A stretch of 64,000 bases of DNA from Aquimarina spinulae (GCF_943373825.1 NZ_CALSBP010000002.1:671501-735500); one strand, 5' to 3'; shown: positions 35,251-44,962, counted from the stretch's first letter. Numbers and translations: made by a program. The notes: generated by a model from the letters alone, not told the origin.

Positions 35251-36157
35251 AAAATTAATACTATTACTTCTTATTTTTACGTTTTTCTCCTGTAAAAAAG
35301 AAGTAAAAGATAAAAATCAAAAACTACAAGTGGTCACCACCACCTCTATGATCACCGATATGGTTAAAAACATAGGAGGAGATTTAATCGAAGTCCAGGG
35401 ATTAATGGGAAGTGGTGTCGATCCTCATTTATACAAAGCCAGTGAAGGTGATGTATCTAAATTAGTGAATGCCGATGTAATTTTTTATAACGGTTTACAC
35501 CTGGAAGGAAAGCTGGTAGAAGTATTTGAAAAAATGAAGCATCAGGACATTAATACTATAGCTATAGGAGAAAGTTTAGACAAAAACACACTAATCGGCT
35601 CTGATTATTTTGCTTCTAATTATGACCCTCATATATGGTTTAATGTTGAAAACTGGAAAATCATAACGGCTTTTGTTACGAATAAACTTACCGAGATTGA
35701 CCCAAAAAATACTGAAGCTTTTAAAGCTAACGGAAATGCATATTTAGCTAAACTTAATGAATTAGAGGCTACATTAAAAAATACTATTGCTACCTTACCA
35801 AAAGAAAAGCGAATTCTGGTTACCGCACATGATGCTTTTAGTTATTTTGGAAAAGCTTATGATTTTGATGTGGTTGGTTTACAGGGGTTATCTACTGCTA
35901 CGGAAGCTGGAGTACAGGATGTTCAAAAATTAGCTAACTTTATTATTGAGAAGAAAGTAAAAGCTATTTTTGTAGAAAGCTCTGTACCTAAACGAACTAT
36001 TGAAGCTTTACAAGCTGCAGTAAAATCAAAGAATCATGAAGTAACCATAGGCGGAACATTGTTCTCTGATGCACTAGGTAATGCAGGCACAAAAGAAGGT
36101 ACCTATATTGGGATGTTTGAATATAATGTCAATACTATTATTAATGCGTTGAAGTAA
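35240..36157 (+). CDS. Metal ABC transporter substrate-binding lipoprotein (ZnuA/MntA type)
   Basis: This 305-residue cluster A-I binding protein has a lipobox Cys at residue 18 (FFSC). The usual metal ligands are visible: His in GVDPHLYKAS, His in YDPHIW, His in VTAHDAF, and an acidic ligand in the C-terminal domain (FSDALG). There is no His-rich loop, which favours manganese or iron over zinc, but this is weak evidence. It starts inside the thioredoxin-like gene (11-bp overlap) and is followed by the ATPase gene. Confidence 0.93.
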   Translation: MIHKKLILLLLIFTFFSCKKEVKDKNQKLQVVTTTSMITDMVKNIGGDLIEVQGLMGSGVDPHLYKASEGDVSKLVNADVIFYNGLHLEGKLVEVFEKMKHQDINTIAIGESLDKNTLIGSDYFASNYDPHIWFNVENWKIITAFVTNKLTEIDPKNTEAFKANGNAYLAKLNELEATLKNTIATLPKEKRILVTAHDAFSYFGKAYDFDVVGLQGLSTATEAGVQDVQKLANFIIEKKVKAIFVESSVPKRTIEALQAAVKSKNHEVTIGGTLFSDALGNAGTKEGTYIGMFEYNVNTIINALK

Positions 36158-36205
36158 TAGCAAGCAAATAATTTGTAGTGATTTTATTGAATAAAAATTG
36201 TTTAC

Positions 36206-36946
36206 ATGAAAGAACAAAAAATCGCAGTTCAAATAGATGATTTAACTGTAGCTTACAATTACAAACCTGTACTATGGGATATTGACCTCGCTATACCCGA
36301 AGGTGTACTTATGGCTATTGTGGGGCCAAACGGAGCAGGAAAATCTACTTTGATAAAATCGATTTTAGATATCATTAAACCCATTGCAGGAAGTACTCAA
36401 ATTTATGGAAAACCATACAAGAAACAACGCTCACTGGTAGCCTATGTCCCTCAAAAAGGAAGTGTAGACTGGGATTTTCCGACCACTGCACTAGATGTAG
36501 TAATGATGGGAACTTATGGGAGTTTGGGATGGATTAAAAGACCAGGGCAAAAACAAAAAAAAGCTGCTCTTGAAGCATTAGAAAAAGTAGGCATGCTTTC
36601 TTTTAAAAGCAGACAGATCAGTCAGCTTTCGGGAGGACAACAACAACGTATTTTTTTGGCAAGGGCTTTAGTTCAAAATGCATCTATCTATTTTATGGAT
36701 GAACCTTTTCAAGGAGTCGATGCTACTACAGAAAAAGCAATTATTAATATCTTAAAAGAACTTAGAAAAGCTGGAAAAACAGTAATTGTAGTACATCATG
36801 ATTTACAAACTGTACCAGAATATTTTGATTGGGTTACTTTTCTTAATGTAAAAAAGATCGCTACCGGGCCTGTAAAAGACATTTTTAATGATGACAATTT
36901 AACCAAAACCTACGGAATTAATTACAAGGTTAGTGTACAACAATAA
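36206..36946 (+). CDS. Metal ABC transporter ATP-binding protein
   Basis: This 246-residue ATPase has Walker [10 protein letters not shown], signature LSGGQQQR, and Walker B with YFMDEP, plus the H-loop in VVHHDL. It belongs to the ZnuC/MntB-type family and pairs with the binding protein before it and the two permeases after it. The start lies 48 bp after the binding-protein stop, and 9 bp separate it from the first permease. Confidence 0.95.
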   Translation: MKEQKIAVQIDDLTVAYNYKPVLWDIDLAIPEGVLMAIVGPNGAGKSTLIKSILDIIKPIAGSTQIYGKPYKKQRSLVAYVPQKGSVDWDFPTTALDVVMMGTYGSLGWIKRPGQKQKKAALEALEKVGMLSFKSRQISQLSGGQQQRIFLARALVQNASIYFMDEPFQGVDATTEKAIINILKELRKAGKTVIVVHHDLQTVPEYFDWVTFLNVKKIATGPVKDIFNDDNLTKTYGINYKVSVQQ

Positions 36947-36955
36947 GAGCTATCT

Positions 36956-38086
36956 ATGGATATAAAAGAATACATAGAACTTGTCTTTACAGATTATACC
37001 TTACGCACAATAACACTGGGCACAGCTGTACTTGGCGCTATTTGTGGTATGCTGGGTAGTTTTGCTGTATTGCGTAAACAAAGTTTATTAGGAGACGCAA
37101 TTTCTCATGCCGCATTGCCTGGAATAGCAATTGCTTTTCTAATTATAGGCACAAAAAATAGCTCGGCATTTCTATTAGGAGCATTGATTAGTGGTTTAAT
37201 TGGTACTTTTTGGATTCGAGGTATCACTAGTAAAACACACCTGAAATCTGATACAGCTTTAGGCCTTATATTATCATTATTCTTTGGGTTCGGAATGTTA
37301 TTACTAACCTATATCCAGAAAATGCCCAATGCAAATCAAGCTGGTTTAGAAAGCTACCTTTTTGGGCAGGCAGCTACACTTTTAGAAAGTGATGTATGGC
37401 TTATGATCACCGTTACAGGAATCAGTTTGGTTGTTTTATTATTATTCTGGAAAGAACTCAAACTATTATTATTCGATGCTGATTACACTAAGACATTGGG
37501 ATTTAACACTAAATTCTTAGATATTCTTATCACTACATTTATTGTAATTGCTATTGTATTAGGACTACAAACTGTAGGCGTAGTTTTAATGAGTGCGATG
37601 TTATTAGCTCCAGCTGCTGCAGCTAGACAATGGACAAACAATTTAGCTGTAATGGTTGTTTTGGCAGCGATTTTTGGCGCATTCTCCGGAGTTTTCGGGA
37701 CCGCTATCAGTGCCAGTCACAATAACTTATCTACAGGACCAGTAATTGTATTGGTTGCTGGTGTTTTTGTGTTATTTTCTTTTATTTTTTCTCCCGGTCG
37801 AGGGCTATTATTTAGAGAAATACGGTTTAGAAAAAACAGAAATGACCTTCAATTGCATAAAACATTATCTTTTATGTATAATATTGCTTGTACACACGAA
37901 AATATTGCGCATCCACATGCTATTAAAATTCTGAATAACTTTCAGGGGTTTACCCGAAAATCACTTCAAAAACTAGAAGATAAAGATTATGTAAAAATCG
38001 AAGGCAATATGTGGTCTTTAACCGAGTCTGGGTATAAAACTGCCTCCAATTTATATGATCAATTAACAAAAGAAGAAAATGAGTAG
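36956..38086 (+). CDS. Metal ABC transporter permease with a C-terminal winged-helix-like domain
   Basis: This 376-residue protein has an ABC-3 permease core of about 285 residues with eight or nine membrane segments (GSFAVLRKQSLLGDAISHA is a family motif). It continues for about 85 soluble residues. That tail (HKTLSFMYNIA, then GFTRKSLQKLEDKDYV, then WSLTESGYKTA) has the helix-turn-helix plus wing pattern of DtxR-type proteins. Permease and regulator fusion is known in Chlamydia (YtgCR). The gene overlaps the second permease by 8 bp. Confidence 0.92.
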   Translation: MDIKEYIELVFTDYTLRTITLGTAVLGAICGMLGSFAVLRKQSLLGDAISHAALPGIAIAFLIIGTKNSSAFLLGALISGLIGTFWIRGITSKTHLKSDTALGLILSLFFGFGMLLLTYIQKMPNANQAGLESYLFGQAATLLESDVWLMITVTGISLVVLLLFWKELKLLLFDADYTKTLGFNTKFLDILITTFIVIAIVLGLQTVGVVLMSAMLLAPAAAARQWTNNLAVMVVLAAIFGAFSGVFGTAISASHNNLSTGPVIVLVAGVFVLFSFIFSPGRGLLFREIRFRKNRNDLQLHKTLSFMYNIACTHENIAHPHAIKILNNFQGFTRKSLQKLEDKDYVKIEGNMWSLTESGYKTASNLYDQLTKEENE

Positions 38087-39239
38087 TGCACAGATAGAAA
38101 TACAATTAATCGCCAGCCTGGTAGCAATAGCTTGTGCTATCCCAGGAACTTTTTTAGTATTGCGAAAAATGGCATTAATCACTGATGCAATCAGTCATTC
38201 TATCCTGCCAGGTATTGTAATCGGTTTTTTTATTACTCATGACTTATCATCGCCTTTATTAATTATTCTTGCTGCTGCAAGCGGTGTCATTACCGTAGTA
38301 TTGGTAGAGTTTATTCAAAAAACAGGCTTAGTAAAAGAAGATACTGCCATAGGCTTAGTTTTTCCTGCGCTGTTTAGTATTGGTATTATACTTATTGCAC
38401 AGAATGCAAATGATGTACATTTAGATGTTGATGCCGTATTATTAGGAGAACTTGCTTTTGCTCCCTTTGATCGATTACTTATAGGAGGTACAGATGTAGG
38501 TCCTAAATCTTTATGGATCATAGGTACCATATTATTAATTACACTAGGTCTATTATTTGCATTTTTTAAGGAACTAAAAGTAAGCACATTCGATGCAGGT
38601 TTAGCTTCTGCTCTTGGGTTATCTCCTGTAGTTATGCATTATGGATTAATGACAGTTTCATCAATCACTACGGTAGGTGCTTTTGACGCAGTTGGTGCTA
38701 TTTTGGTCATTGCATTAATGATTGCACCTGCAGCTACTGCTTATCTATTAACAAATGATTTAAAAAAAATGCTTCTGTTATCTGTTATATTTGGAGTTAG
38801 TAGTGCCATTATAGGATATTGGGTAGCACATGCATTAGATACATCTATTTCTGGATCAATGACTACAGTATTAGGATTAGTTTTCTTATTCGTATACTTA
38901 TTTGCTCCCAGTAAAGGCTTGTTTTCTGTGTTGTATAGACAAAAACAACAACGTATCGAGGTTTCATTACTTACCTTTCTTCTGCACTTGGGAAACCATC
39001 AGGAAGAGGAAGAGCGTCATGTAAAACATTTAAATGAACATATCAATTGGCAAAAGGTACAATCAAAATCTGTTTTGAATCTGGCGCTTAAAAACAATAT
39101 GATCACAATTAATAATGATATTGTTTCTTTAACTAAAAAAGGAAAAAACTTTACAACAGAAGCAATTGATTATATTGTAACTAATAAAAATTCTGAAATC
39201 GAAAACATGAAAGATCGATTTTTCTTATTTAGAGGATAA
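38079..39239 (+). CDS. Second metal ABC transporter permease, also with a C-terminal soluble domain
   Basis: This 386-residue ABC-3 permease (TFLVLRKMALITDAISHS) is homologous to the preceding one and overlaps it by 8 bp, so the importer probably uses a heterodimer. After the last membrane segment (about residue 280) come some 100 residues. They include SLLTFLLHLG, KSVLNLALKNNMI and VSLTKKGKNF, the same helix and wing order as in the first permease. Presence in both subunits suggests a cytoplasmic regulatory function. Confidence 0.92.
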   Translation: MSSAQIEIQLIASLVAIACAIPGTFLVLRKMALITDAISHSILPGIVIGFFITHDLSSPLLIILAAASGVITVVLVEFIQKTGLVKEDTAIGLVFPALFSIGIILIAQNANDVHLDVDAVLLGELAFAPFDRLLIGGTDVGPKSLWIIGTILLITLGLLFAFFKELKVSTFDAGLASALGLSPVVMHYGLMTVSSITTVGAFDAVGAILVIALMIAPAATAYLLTNDLKKMLLLSVIFGVSSAIIGYWVAHALDTSISGSMTTVLGLVFLFVYLFAPSKGLFSVLYRQKQQRIEVSLLTFLLHLGNHQEEEERHVKHLNEHINWQKVQSKSVLNLALKNNMITINNDIVSLTKKGKNFTTEAIDYIVTNKNSEIENMKDRFFLFRG

Positions 39240-39339
39240 ATACATAAATTGTATTTCTTCGATATAAATTGATCGCTTTTAAATTTTTCATTTTTAGTAT
39301 TTTTCATTTTAAATGTATCTTATAAAGGAAAAAGTAAAA

Positions 39340-39714
39340 ATGTTCGCATCTTTAAAAAAGAGCTTAATACTACTATCTGTTTTATTTTATTTAATAAGCT
39401 ACACTTCCTATGCTCAGGAAAAACCTGTTCGCCTAGTAGAAGAAAAGCAGAAAAAAAGAACAATTATATATGTTCTAAATGACACCGATACAGATAAGAG
39501 TGTATTCTTAAAAATAAATCCGATTGGGTATCGCAAGAGTGCGCAACGACCTATTATTAAAAATATCCCTGCCAAAAGTAAAATACAAATGTTGATCCTT
39601 ATCCCATTAACAGATGTTGAATCCCATTATACATATAATTTGGTTGTGAATGAAGAATTAGAGACAATAGATGTAAAGCATAGTAAAAATTCAAAAAAGA
39701 AAGATAGTATCTGA
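39340..39714 (+). CDS. Small secreted protein of the metal-uptake locus
   Basis: The ATG at 39340 gives a good signal peptide (MFASLKKSLILLSVLFYL, cleavage near YAQ/EK) and 124 residues; the frame also allows 39313. The mature part is basic and rich in beta strands (RTIIYVLNDTDTD, FLKINPIGYRKSAQ). I recognise no domain. It starts 100 bp after the second permease and may be cotranscribed with the importer. The function is unknown. Confidence 0.7.
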   Translation: MFASLKKSLILLSVLFYLISYTSYAQEKPVRLVEEKQKKRTIIYVLNDTDTDKSVFLKINPIGYRKSAQRPIIKNIPAKSKIQMLILIPLTDVESHYTYNLVVNEELETIDVKHSKNSKKKDSI

Positions 39715-39858
39715 GTTATAACCACTTAAAAAGTTTGATTTATATATACGAATTCTAAGATTAAGAGGAGGATAAAAAAATGAATCTCTATCTGTCAGTA
39801 TCCAACTTTTGCAAGCAAAAACAATTATAAAACTTATTTAACATAGAAATCTATATAT

Positions 39859-39876
39859 TTAGACTTAAAAGTCTAA
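39859..39876. promoter_or_regulatory. 18-bp palindrome before the MFS gene
   Basis: The arms TTAGACTT (39859-39866) and AAGTCTAA (39869-39876) are perfectly complementary around AA, 16 bp before the MFS start codon. It could be a repressor operator or a small RNA hairpin. It is loosely similar to DtxR-type boxes, which is notable because a DtxR-type regulator is encoded 8 kb away. No other feature is seen between 39715 and 39892. Confidence 0.45.
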
Positions 39877-39892
39877 TTCACTTCAATACTTT

Positions 39893-41155
39893 ATGAATCA
39901 AACAAAACCGCCATGGTACTTTCTTTTTCTGGTTATTTTAGCCGGAGAATCTGTTTTTATTCTTCCATTTGTTCTTTCACGAGTATTTAGACCAACGGTA
40001 CTTGAGGTATTTAACTTAGACAATATTCAGTTGGGTATATGTTTCTCTATTTATGGAACTGTAGCTCTAATATCCTACCTTTTTGGAGGCGCATTAGCTG
40101 ATAAGTTTCCGCCAAGAAAATTAATAGCAACGGCACTATGGATGACCGCTTTGGGAGGGTTAATATATGCTAGTTTCCCCAACTATACAGTATTAAAAGT
40201 GCTTTATGGTTATTGGGGGTTCACTACTATATTTTTATTCTGGGCTCCCATGATTAAAGCTACTCGCGTTTGGGGCGGCAACACTTCTCAAGGTAAAGCA
40301 TTTGGATTTTTAGACGGTGGTCGAGGATTAGTTGGTGCTTTATTTGGAGTCTTGGGAGTATTTATTTTTTCACTATTTATTACTTCAGAAATCTCTGAAG
40401 CGACTACCGCCGAAAGCAAAGCTGCTTTTAAATATGTAATCTTAGTATCCTCTGGCCTTGTTAGTATTGTAGGAATATTAGTTTGGTTATTTATGAAAAT
40501 GGATCATGAATTAGAAAAACAAATTACAGTAGAGAAAATCACAATATCTCAAGTGCAAGAGGTACTGCGCTTACCTTCTGTTTGGTTGCTCATGATTATT
40601 ATCCTATGCGCTTATGTAGGTTATAAAATTACCGATGTATTTTCACTATATGCTCAAGATGTTATGCTATATGATCAAGTGCAATCGGCTCAAGTAGGTA
40701 CATTTTTGCTATTTATCCGACCCATTATCGGAGTTTTAATAGGAATATTAGCCGACCGTTCACAAACCACTTTTTGGTTACTTATTAGTTTTATAGTTTC
40801 ATTCTTCGGAGCATTATTGTTTGCCTCTGGTATAATTTCAGATTCTGCAACAATTTTATTTTTTATATCAATTTTAGTAGTAGCGACAGGAGTGTATGCA
40901 GCTCGTTCTTTATACTTTGCAGTAATGCAGCGAGGAAAAATTCCATTGATTCTTACAGGAACTGCTGTTGGGATTATTTCTCTTATAGGCTATACTCCTG
41001 ATATATTTGCGGGACCCGCAATGGGATACCTTCTAGAAAATTCACCAGGACCCAAAGGACACCAACATGTATTCTGGATGTTAGCTTTATTTTCTTTTAT
41101 TGGTAGCCTAGCTGCTTGGTATTATTACAAATTGTATAACACACAAAAAAAGTAA
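39893..41155 (+). CDS. Major facilitator superfamily transporter
   Basis: This 420-residue protein has twelve predicted membrane segments and the MFS loop motif GGALADKFPPRKL after the second helix. The substrate cannot be named. The middle loop is short and acidic. It is a single gene followed by a strong bidirectional terminator. A palindromic element lies 16 bp before its start. Confidence 0.88.
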   Translation: MNQTKPPWYFLFLVILAGESVFILPFVLSRVFRPTVLEVFNLDNIQLGICFSIYGTVALISYLFGGALADKFPPRKLIATALWMTALGGLIYASFPNYTVLKVLYGYWGFTTIFLFWAPMIKATRVWGGNTSQGKAFGFLDGGRGLVGALFGVLGVFIFSLFITSEISEATTAESKAAFKYVILVSSGLVSIVGILVWLFMKMDHELEKQITVEKITISQVQEVLRLPSVWLLMIIILCAYVGYKITDVFSLYAQDVMLYDQVQSAQVGTFLLFIRPIIGVLIGILADRSQTTFWLLISFIVSFFGALLFASGIISDSATILFFISILVVATGVYAARSLYFAVMQRGKIPLILTGTAVGIISLIGYTPDIFAGPAMGYLLENSPGPKGHQHVFWMLALFSFIGSLAAWYYYKLYNTQKK

Positions 41156-41187
41156 ATACAAGAAAATCTCAAAAAAAATTACTTGCA

Positions 41188-41220
41188 TAAAAAAACCACG
41201 ACAGTTATTGTCGTGGTTTT
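41188..41220. terminator. Bidirectional terminator between the MFS and E2 genes
   Basis: The perfect 12-bp arms AAAACCACGACA (41192-41203) and TGTCGTGGTTTT (41209-41220) have A and T runs on the two sides. It serves the convergent genes at 39893 and 41243. Confidence 0.9.
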
Positions 41221-41242
41221 ACTATTTTAGAACTAATATTTC

Positions 41243-42577
41243 TTAAAATTCTCTATTCATATCCCAGGCTTCCAGGTAGTCTTTTACACGTTGTACGAAC
41301 TGTCCTCCTAGTGCTCCATTAACAACTCTGTGATCATAAGAGTGTGATAAGAACATTTTATATCGAATACCGATAAAGTCTCCTTCTGGCGTTTCTATAA
41401 CGGCAGGAACCTTTCTAATTGCTCCCAAAGCCAAAATACCTACCTGCGGTTGATTAATAATTGGTGTACCCATAATGCTTCCGAATGTCCCCACATTAGT
41501 TACTGTATATGTACCACCTTGTATATCATCTGGTTTTAAAGCATTATTACGTGCTCTATTTGCAAGATCATTAACTGCTTTGGTCATTCCTACCAAATTT
41601 AATTGATCTGCGTTCTTAATCACAGGTACAATTAAATTACCATCTTGCAAAGCTGCCGCCATACCCAAATTTATATTTTTCTTTTTGATAATTGTATCTC
41701 CAGAGATAGAGATATTCATCATCGGGAAATCTTTTAATGCTTTAGCAACTGCTTCCATAAAAATAGGAGTAAACGTAAGGTTCTCTCCTTCTCTCTTCAT
41801 GAAATCTCCTTTTACTTTCTTTCTCCAGTTCCAGATATTGGTTACATCGGCTTCTATAAATGACTGCACATGAGCAGAAGTCTGTACAGATTCGACCATA
41901 TGATGTGCAATAAGTTTGCCCATTCTGGTCATTTCTATAATCTCATCTTCTCCTGATGCTACTACCGGTGCTGCTTTAGCTACTTCTTTCTTTTTAGCTG
42001 GAGTTGCTTCTGGTTTTGCTTTTATTTCTTCTTTTACAGGCTGCGTTTTTATTTTTCCGTTTTTGCGATCATCTACAAATTGTAAAATATCATTTTTGGT
42101 AACACGACCATCCTTACCTGTTCCCGAAATAGCTTCTAATTCATTTAAGGAAACATTTTCTGTCGCAGCAATATTCTTTACTAACGGAGAATAAAACTTA
42201 TTACTCCCAGAAAAATCGGTTGCATTTCCTGCCACTACTGTTTCTGCGATTTGTGTTTCTAGTACTTCTGCTTCTTTTGGAGTTTCCTCTACTTTGGCAG
42301 TAGTTTCTTGCGGAGTTGATTCTATAGCTCCCTCTCCTTCAGTCTCTATTACAGCTATAACCTGGCCTACCTGTACTACATCATCAACATCAAAAAGTTT
42401 TTCTACCAGTACACCTTCTACCTCACTAGGTACCTCACTATCTACTTTATCAGTTGCTATTTCAACAACTGCATCATCTAATTCAATAGTATCCCCAACC
42501 TCTTTTAACCAAGTTGTTATTGTTGCCTCTGCAACACTCTCACCCATTTTTGGAAGTTTCAGCTCAAATTTTGCCAT
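41243..42577 (-). CDS. 2-oxoacid dehydrogenase E2 component (dihydrolipoyl acyltransferase)
   Basis: This protein has 444 residues from the ATG at 42577 (MAKFELKLPKMGES). It has one lipoyl domain with lipoyl-Lys K44 (ATDKVDS), an Ala/Glu-rich linker, a peripheral subunit-binding domain (about 130-170, LAxxxx replaced by KNIAATENVSLNELEAI) and a catalytic domain. The active-site motif, usually DHRxxDG, reads DHRVVNG, with Asn in place of Asp. The single lipoyl domain suggests a branched-chain or general 2-oxoacid complex. E1 and E3 genes are not in the window. Confidence 0.92.
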   Translation of the reverse strand: MAKFELKLPKMGESVAEATITTWLKEVGDTIELDDAVVEIATDKVDSEVPSEVEGVLVEKLFDVDDVVQVGQVIAVIETEGEGAIESTPQETTAKVEETPKEAEVLETQIAETVVAGNATDFSGSNKFYSPLVKNIAATENVSLNELEAISGTGKDGRVTKNDILQFVDDRKNGKIKTQPVKEEIKAKPEATPAKKKEVAKAAPVVASGEDEIIEMTRMGKLIAHHMVESVQTSAHVQSFIEADVTNIWNWRKKVKGDFMKREGENLTFTPIFMEAVAKALKDFPMMNISISGDTIIKKKNINLGMAAALQDGNLIVPVIKNADQLNLVGMTKAVNDLANRARNNALKPDDIQGGTYTVTNVGTFGSIMGTPIINQPQVGILALGAIRKVPAVIETPEGDFIGIRYKMFLSHSYDHRVVNGALGGQFVQRVKDYLEAWDMNREF

Positions 42578-42715
42578 ATTCTTAATCAAAAGTGTTTATA
42601 AGTTATGTTTTTTGCGAATTTAATTAAAATTCGGCTTAAAAATTATTTTTTTCGTATTAAAGTTTACTTAACACCTATACCTTCAAGTTTACAGATACTT
42701 CTAAATATATGCAAA

Positions 42716-43336
42716 TCAAGGACTCTTTAATGCATTTTCAAAAGGAATTCGATTAAGTATACTTCTTCCCAAAGTAACTTCATCTGCATATTCTAGCTCA
42801 TCATTAACACCAATTCCCCTGGCAATGGTAGAGGTTTTTATATCTACTCCCTCTAATTGTTTATACATATAGAAATTAGTAGTATCTCCTTCCATGGTAG
42901 CACTTAATGCAAATATCAATTCTTTTACTTCGCCAGATTTAACTTTCTCGATCAAAGAACTAATATTTAATTCTTGTGGACCAATACCATCTAATGGACT
43001 TATCTTACCTCCCAAAACGTGATACAACCCTCTAAATTGACCCGTACTTTCTATAGCCATTACATCCCTTATATCTTCTACTACACAGATAATTTCACGA
43101 TTTCTACCTGGGTTACTACAGATATCACAAATGTCTGTATCACTAATACTATGACATGAAGTGCAAAATTTAATATCCTCTCGCAATACTCCCAAAGCTT
43201 TGGTTAAGTGTTGGGTCTGGGTTTCTGGCTGTCTAAGTAAATGTAATACTAATCGAAGTGCAGTACGTTTTCCTATCCCTGGTAATTGAGACATTTCATA
43301 AACTGCATTCTCTAATAATTTTGAGGAAAATTCCAT
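42716..43336 (-). CDS. recR: Recombination mediator protein RecR
   Basis: This 206-residue protein has a helix-hairpin-helix near the N-terminus ([12 protein letters not shown]), a four-Cys zinc finger ([16 protein letters not shown]), and a Toprim domain ([12 protein letters not shown]). It acts with RecO/RecF in loading RecA at gaps. It is a single gene between the E2 gene and a divergent small gene cluster. Length and motifs are normal. Confidence 0.97.
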   Translation of the reverse strand: MEFSSKLLENAVYEMSQLPGIGKRTALRLVLHLLRQPETQTQHLTKALGVLREDIKFCTSCHSISDTDICDICSNPGRNREIICVVEDIRDVMAIESTGQFRGLYHVLGGKISPLDGIGPQELNISSLIEKVKSGEVKELIFALSATMEGDTTNFYMYKQLEGVDIKTSTIARGIGVNDELEYADEVTLGRSILNRIPFENALKSP

Positions 43337-43601
43337 AACGCAACAAATTTAGCATTTTTAATGATCAACTCCGCCCAGAGTTCTACTCTTTAAACAAAAA
43401 ATTATGTTTTTATATCATAATGACATTTTTTATCCCTATAACTGCACCAGCTAATTATAAAAAGACAATAACAGAGGGAAAAATGAAAGTTTGCAATGCG
43501 TAAGAAAACTTGATATAAATTTAATTTTGGGGTATAAACTATGATAATCTTAACTATGCAATTAAGGCCTTTTTGTTACTTTTACTCCAAAAGTAAAAGT
43601 A

Positions 43602-43769
43602 ATGTTAGATACTCTTTCTGAAGAAACACAGCTTATTTTAATGATTATTGTTATTGCCATTTTATTCGTAGCAGTATCCTGGAACACCAAACGAAATAAA
43701 AATAAACTGTATGATCGTGACAAACGTAATTTTAGACAGAACTATCAAAAAAAGAAAAAGAGAAAATAA
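43602..43769 (+). CDS. Small single-TM protein with a basic tail
   Basis: This 55-residue frame gives an acidic N-terminus (MLDTLSEETQ), one membrane helix (about 11-28), and a strongly basic C-terminal tail (KKKKRK). It starts 14 bp before the GNAT gene's leader and ends 14 bp before its ATG, so the two are probably cotranscribed. The charge layout predicts N-out, C-in topology. The function is unknown. Confidence 0.7.
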   Translation: MLDTLSEETQLILMIIVIAILFVAVSWNTKRNKNKLYDRDKRNFRQNYQKKKKRK

Positions 43770-43783
43770 CTATATTCTATAAA

Positions 43784-44218
43784 ATGAAAAAAACATTTAT
43801 TAGAAAGGCTACATCAAAAGATATAGAATGGATAAATAACACTTATCAAAACATAGATTTTGTAGTATCTGATTATACTAGCGAGTATATTGCTATAGCA
43901 GAGGTTGAAGGTGCAAAATGCGGACTGGGAAGAGTTGTAAATATTGATCAGAACAACTTAGAGTTAGGAGGAATGTATGTATTGGATCAATTTCGAGGTA
44001 TGGGAATTGCAGAGAAGATCATATTGCATTTATTAAAAAATCATGAACAACATAAAAAGATATGGTGCCTTCCTTTTGAACATCTTCAGCATTTTTATAA
44101 TAAGTTTGGTTTTCTAGATCAAAAAACACACAATTACGAAATTCCGGATAAAATACATGCTAAACACAAATGGTGTAATCAAAACTATACTAAGGACGTA
44201 CTTTTATTAGTTAAGTAG
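43784..44218 (+). CDS. GNAT family N-acetyltransferase
   Basis: This 144-residue protein has the GNAT fold. The acetyl-CoA-binding motif A is visible in VLDQFRGMGIAEKII (the R/QxxGxG/A pattern), followed by a helix and the FYNKFGF strand-helix near residue 105. The acceptor substrate is not evident. It follows the small membrane protein by 14 bp and precedes the adenosyltransferase gene by 30 bp. Confidence 0.88.
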   Translation: MKKTFIRKATSKDIEWINNTYQNIDFVVSDYTSEYIAIAEVEGAKCGLGRVVNIDQNNLELGGMYVLDQFRGMGIAEKIILHLLKNHEQHKKIWCLPFEHLQHFYNKFGFLDQKTHNYEIPDKIHAKHKWCNQNYTKDVLLLVK

Positions 44219-44248
44219 CTATCATCTATTAAACAAACATGCAATTAA

Positions 44249-44824
44249 ATGAAAATATATACTAAAACCGGTGATAAAGGAACCACTGCCCTTTTTGGCG
44301 GAACCAGGGTACCTAAACATCATATTCGTATCGACAGTTATGGTACTGTTGACGAGCTTAATTCACATATTGGACTTATCAGGGATCAAAAAATTGATGA
44401 ATTAAGTAAGAAAATATTAATTAATATACAGGATAAACTTTTTACTGTTGGAGCTGTTTTAGCAACTGATCCTGAAAAAGCTATACTAAAAAGCGGGCAA
44501 AAACGGCTAAACATACCTACAATTTCTACAGAAGACATTGAGTTATTAGAAAAAGAAATTGACAGAATGAACGAATCTTTGCCGCCAATGACACATTTTG
44601 TATTACCAGGAGGGCACCAAACTGTGTCATTCTGTCACATTGCTCGTTGTGTATGCCGAAGAGCAGAGCGTTTAGCAACGGCACTCTATGAAATAAACCC
44701 ATTTGAAGAAACAACACTGCATTACTTAAACCGACTATCTGACTATCTTTTTGTACTGGCACGAAAGTTGTCCTTCGATCTTAAGGCAGAAGAAATTGAA
44801 TGGATTCCTAAAAAGAATTCTTAA
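44249..44824 (+). CDS. Cob(I)alamin adenosyltransferase, PduO type
   Basis: This 191-residue enzyme transfers adenosyl from ATP to cob(I)alamin to make coenzyme B12. The ATP-binding N-terminus YTKTGDKGTTALFGG and the helical motifs VDELNSHIG and CRRAERL are typical. The product would supply methylmalonyl-CoA mutase, whose chaperone MeaB is encoded at 60860-61918. It is not next to corrinoid synthesis genes, so salvage is likely. Confidence 0.95.
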   Translation: MKIYTKTGDKGTTALFGGTRVPKHHIRIDSYGTVDELNSHIGLIRDQKIDELSKKILINIQDKLFTVGAVLATDPEKAILKSGQKRLNIPTISTEDIELLEKEIDRMNESLPPMTHFVLPGGHQTVSFCHIARCVCRRAERLATALYEINPFEETTLHYLNRLSDYLFVLARKLSFDLKAEEIEWIPKKNS

Positions 44825-44909
44825 AATTTAATAACTGTTAAAATTAGTAAGGGAAACTCCCAAAAAAATCACGTTCTTATAATTATTGTTTAAATAATTA
44901 ATTTTTTAC

Positions 44910-44939
44910 TTGACTTTTTAAACTAAAAAATTATTTTTG
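44910..44939 (+). promoter_or_regulatory. Consensus Bacteroidota promoter of the DUF2795 gene
   Basis: TTG (44910-44912), a 19-bp spacer and TATTTTTG (44932-44939) match TTG-N19-TAnnTTTG exactly. The start codon at 44963 is about 18 nt from the expected transcription start. Confidence 0.75.
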
Positions 44940-44962
44940 CAAAAAATTAAACCAGTAAACAT

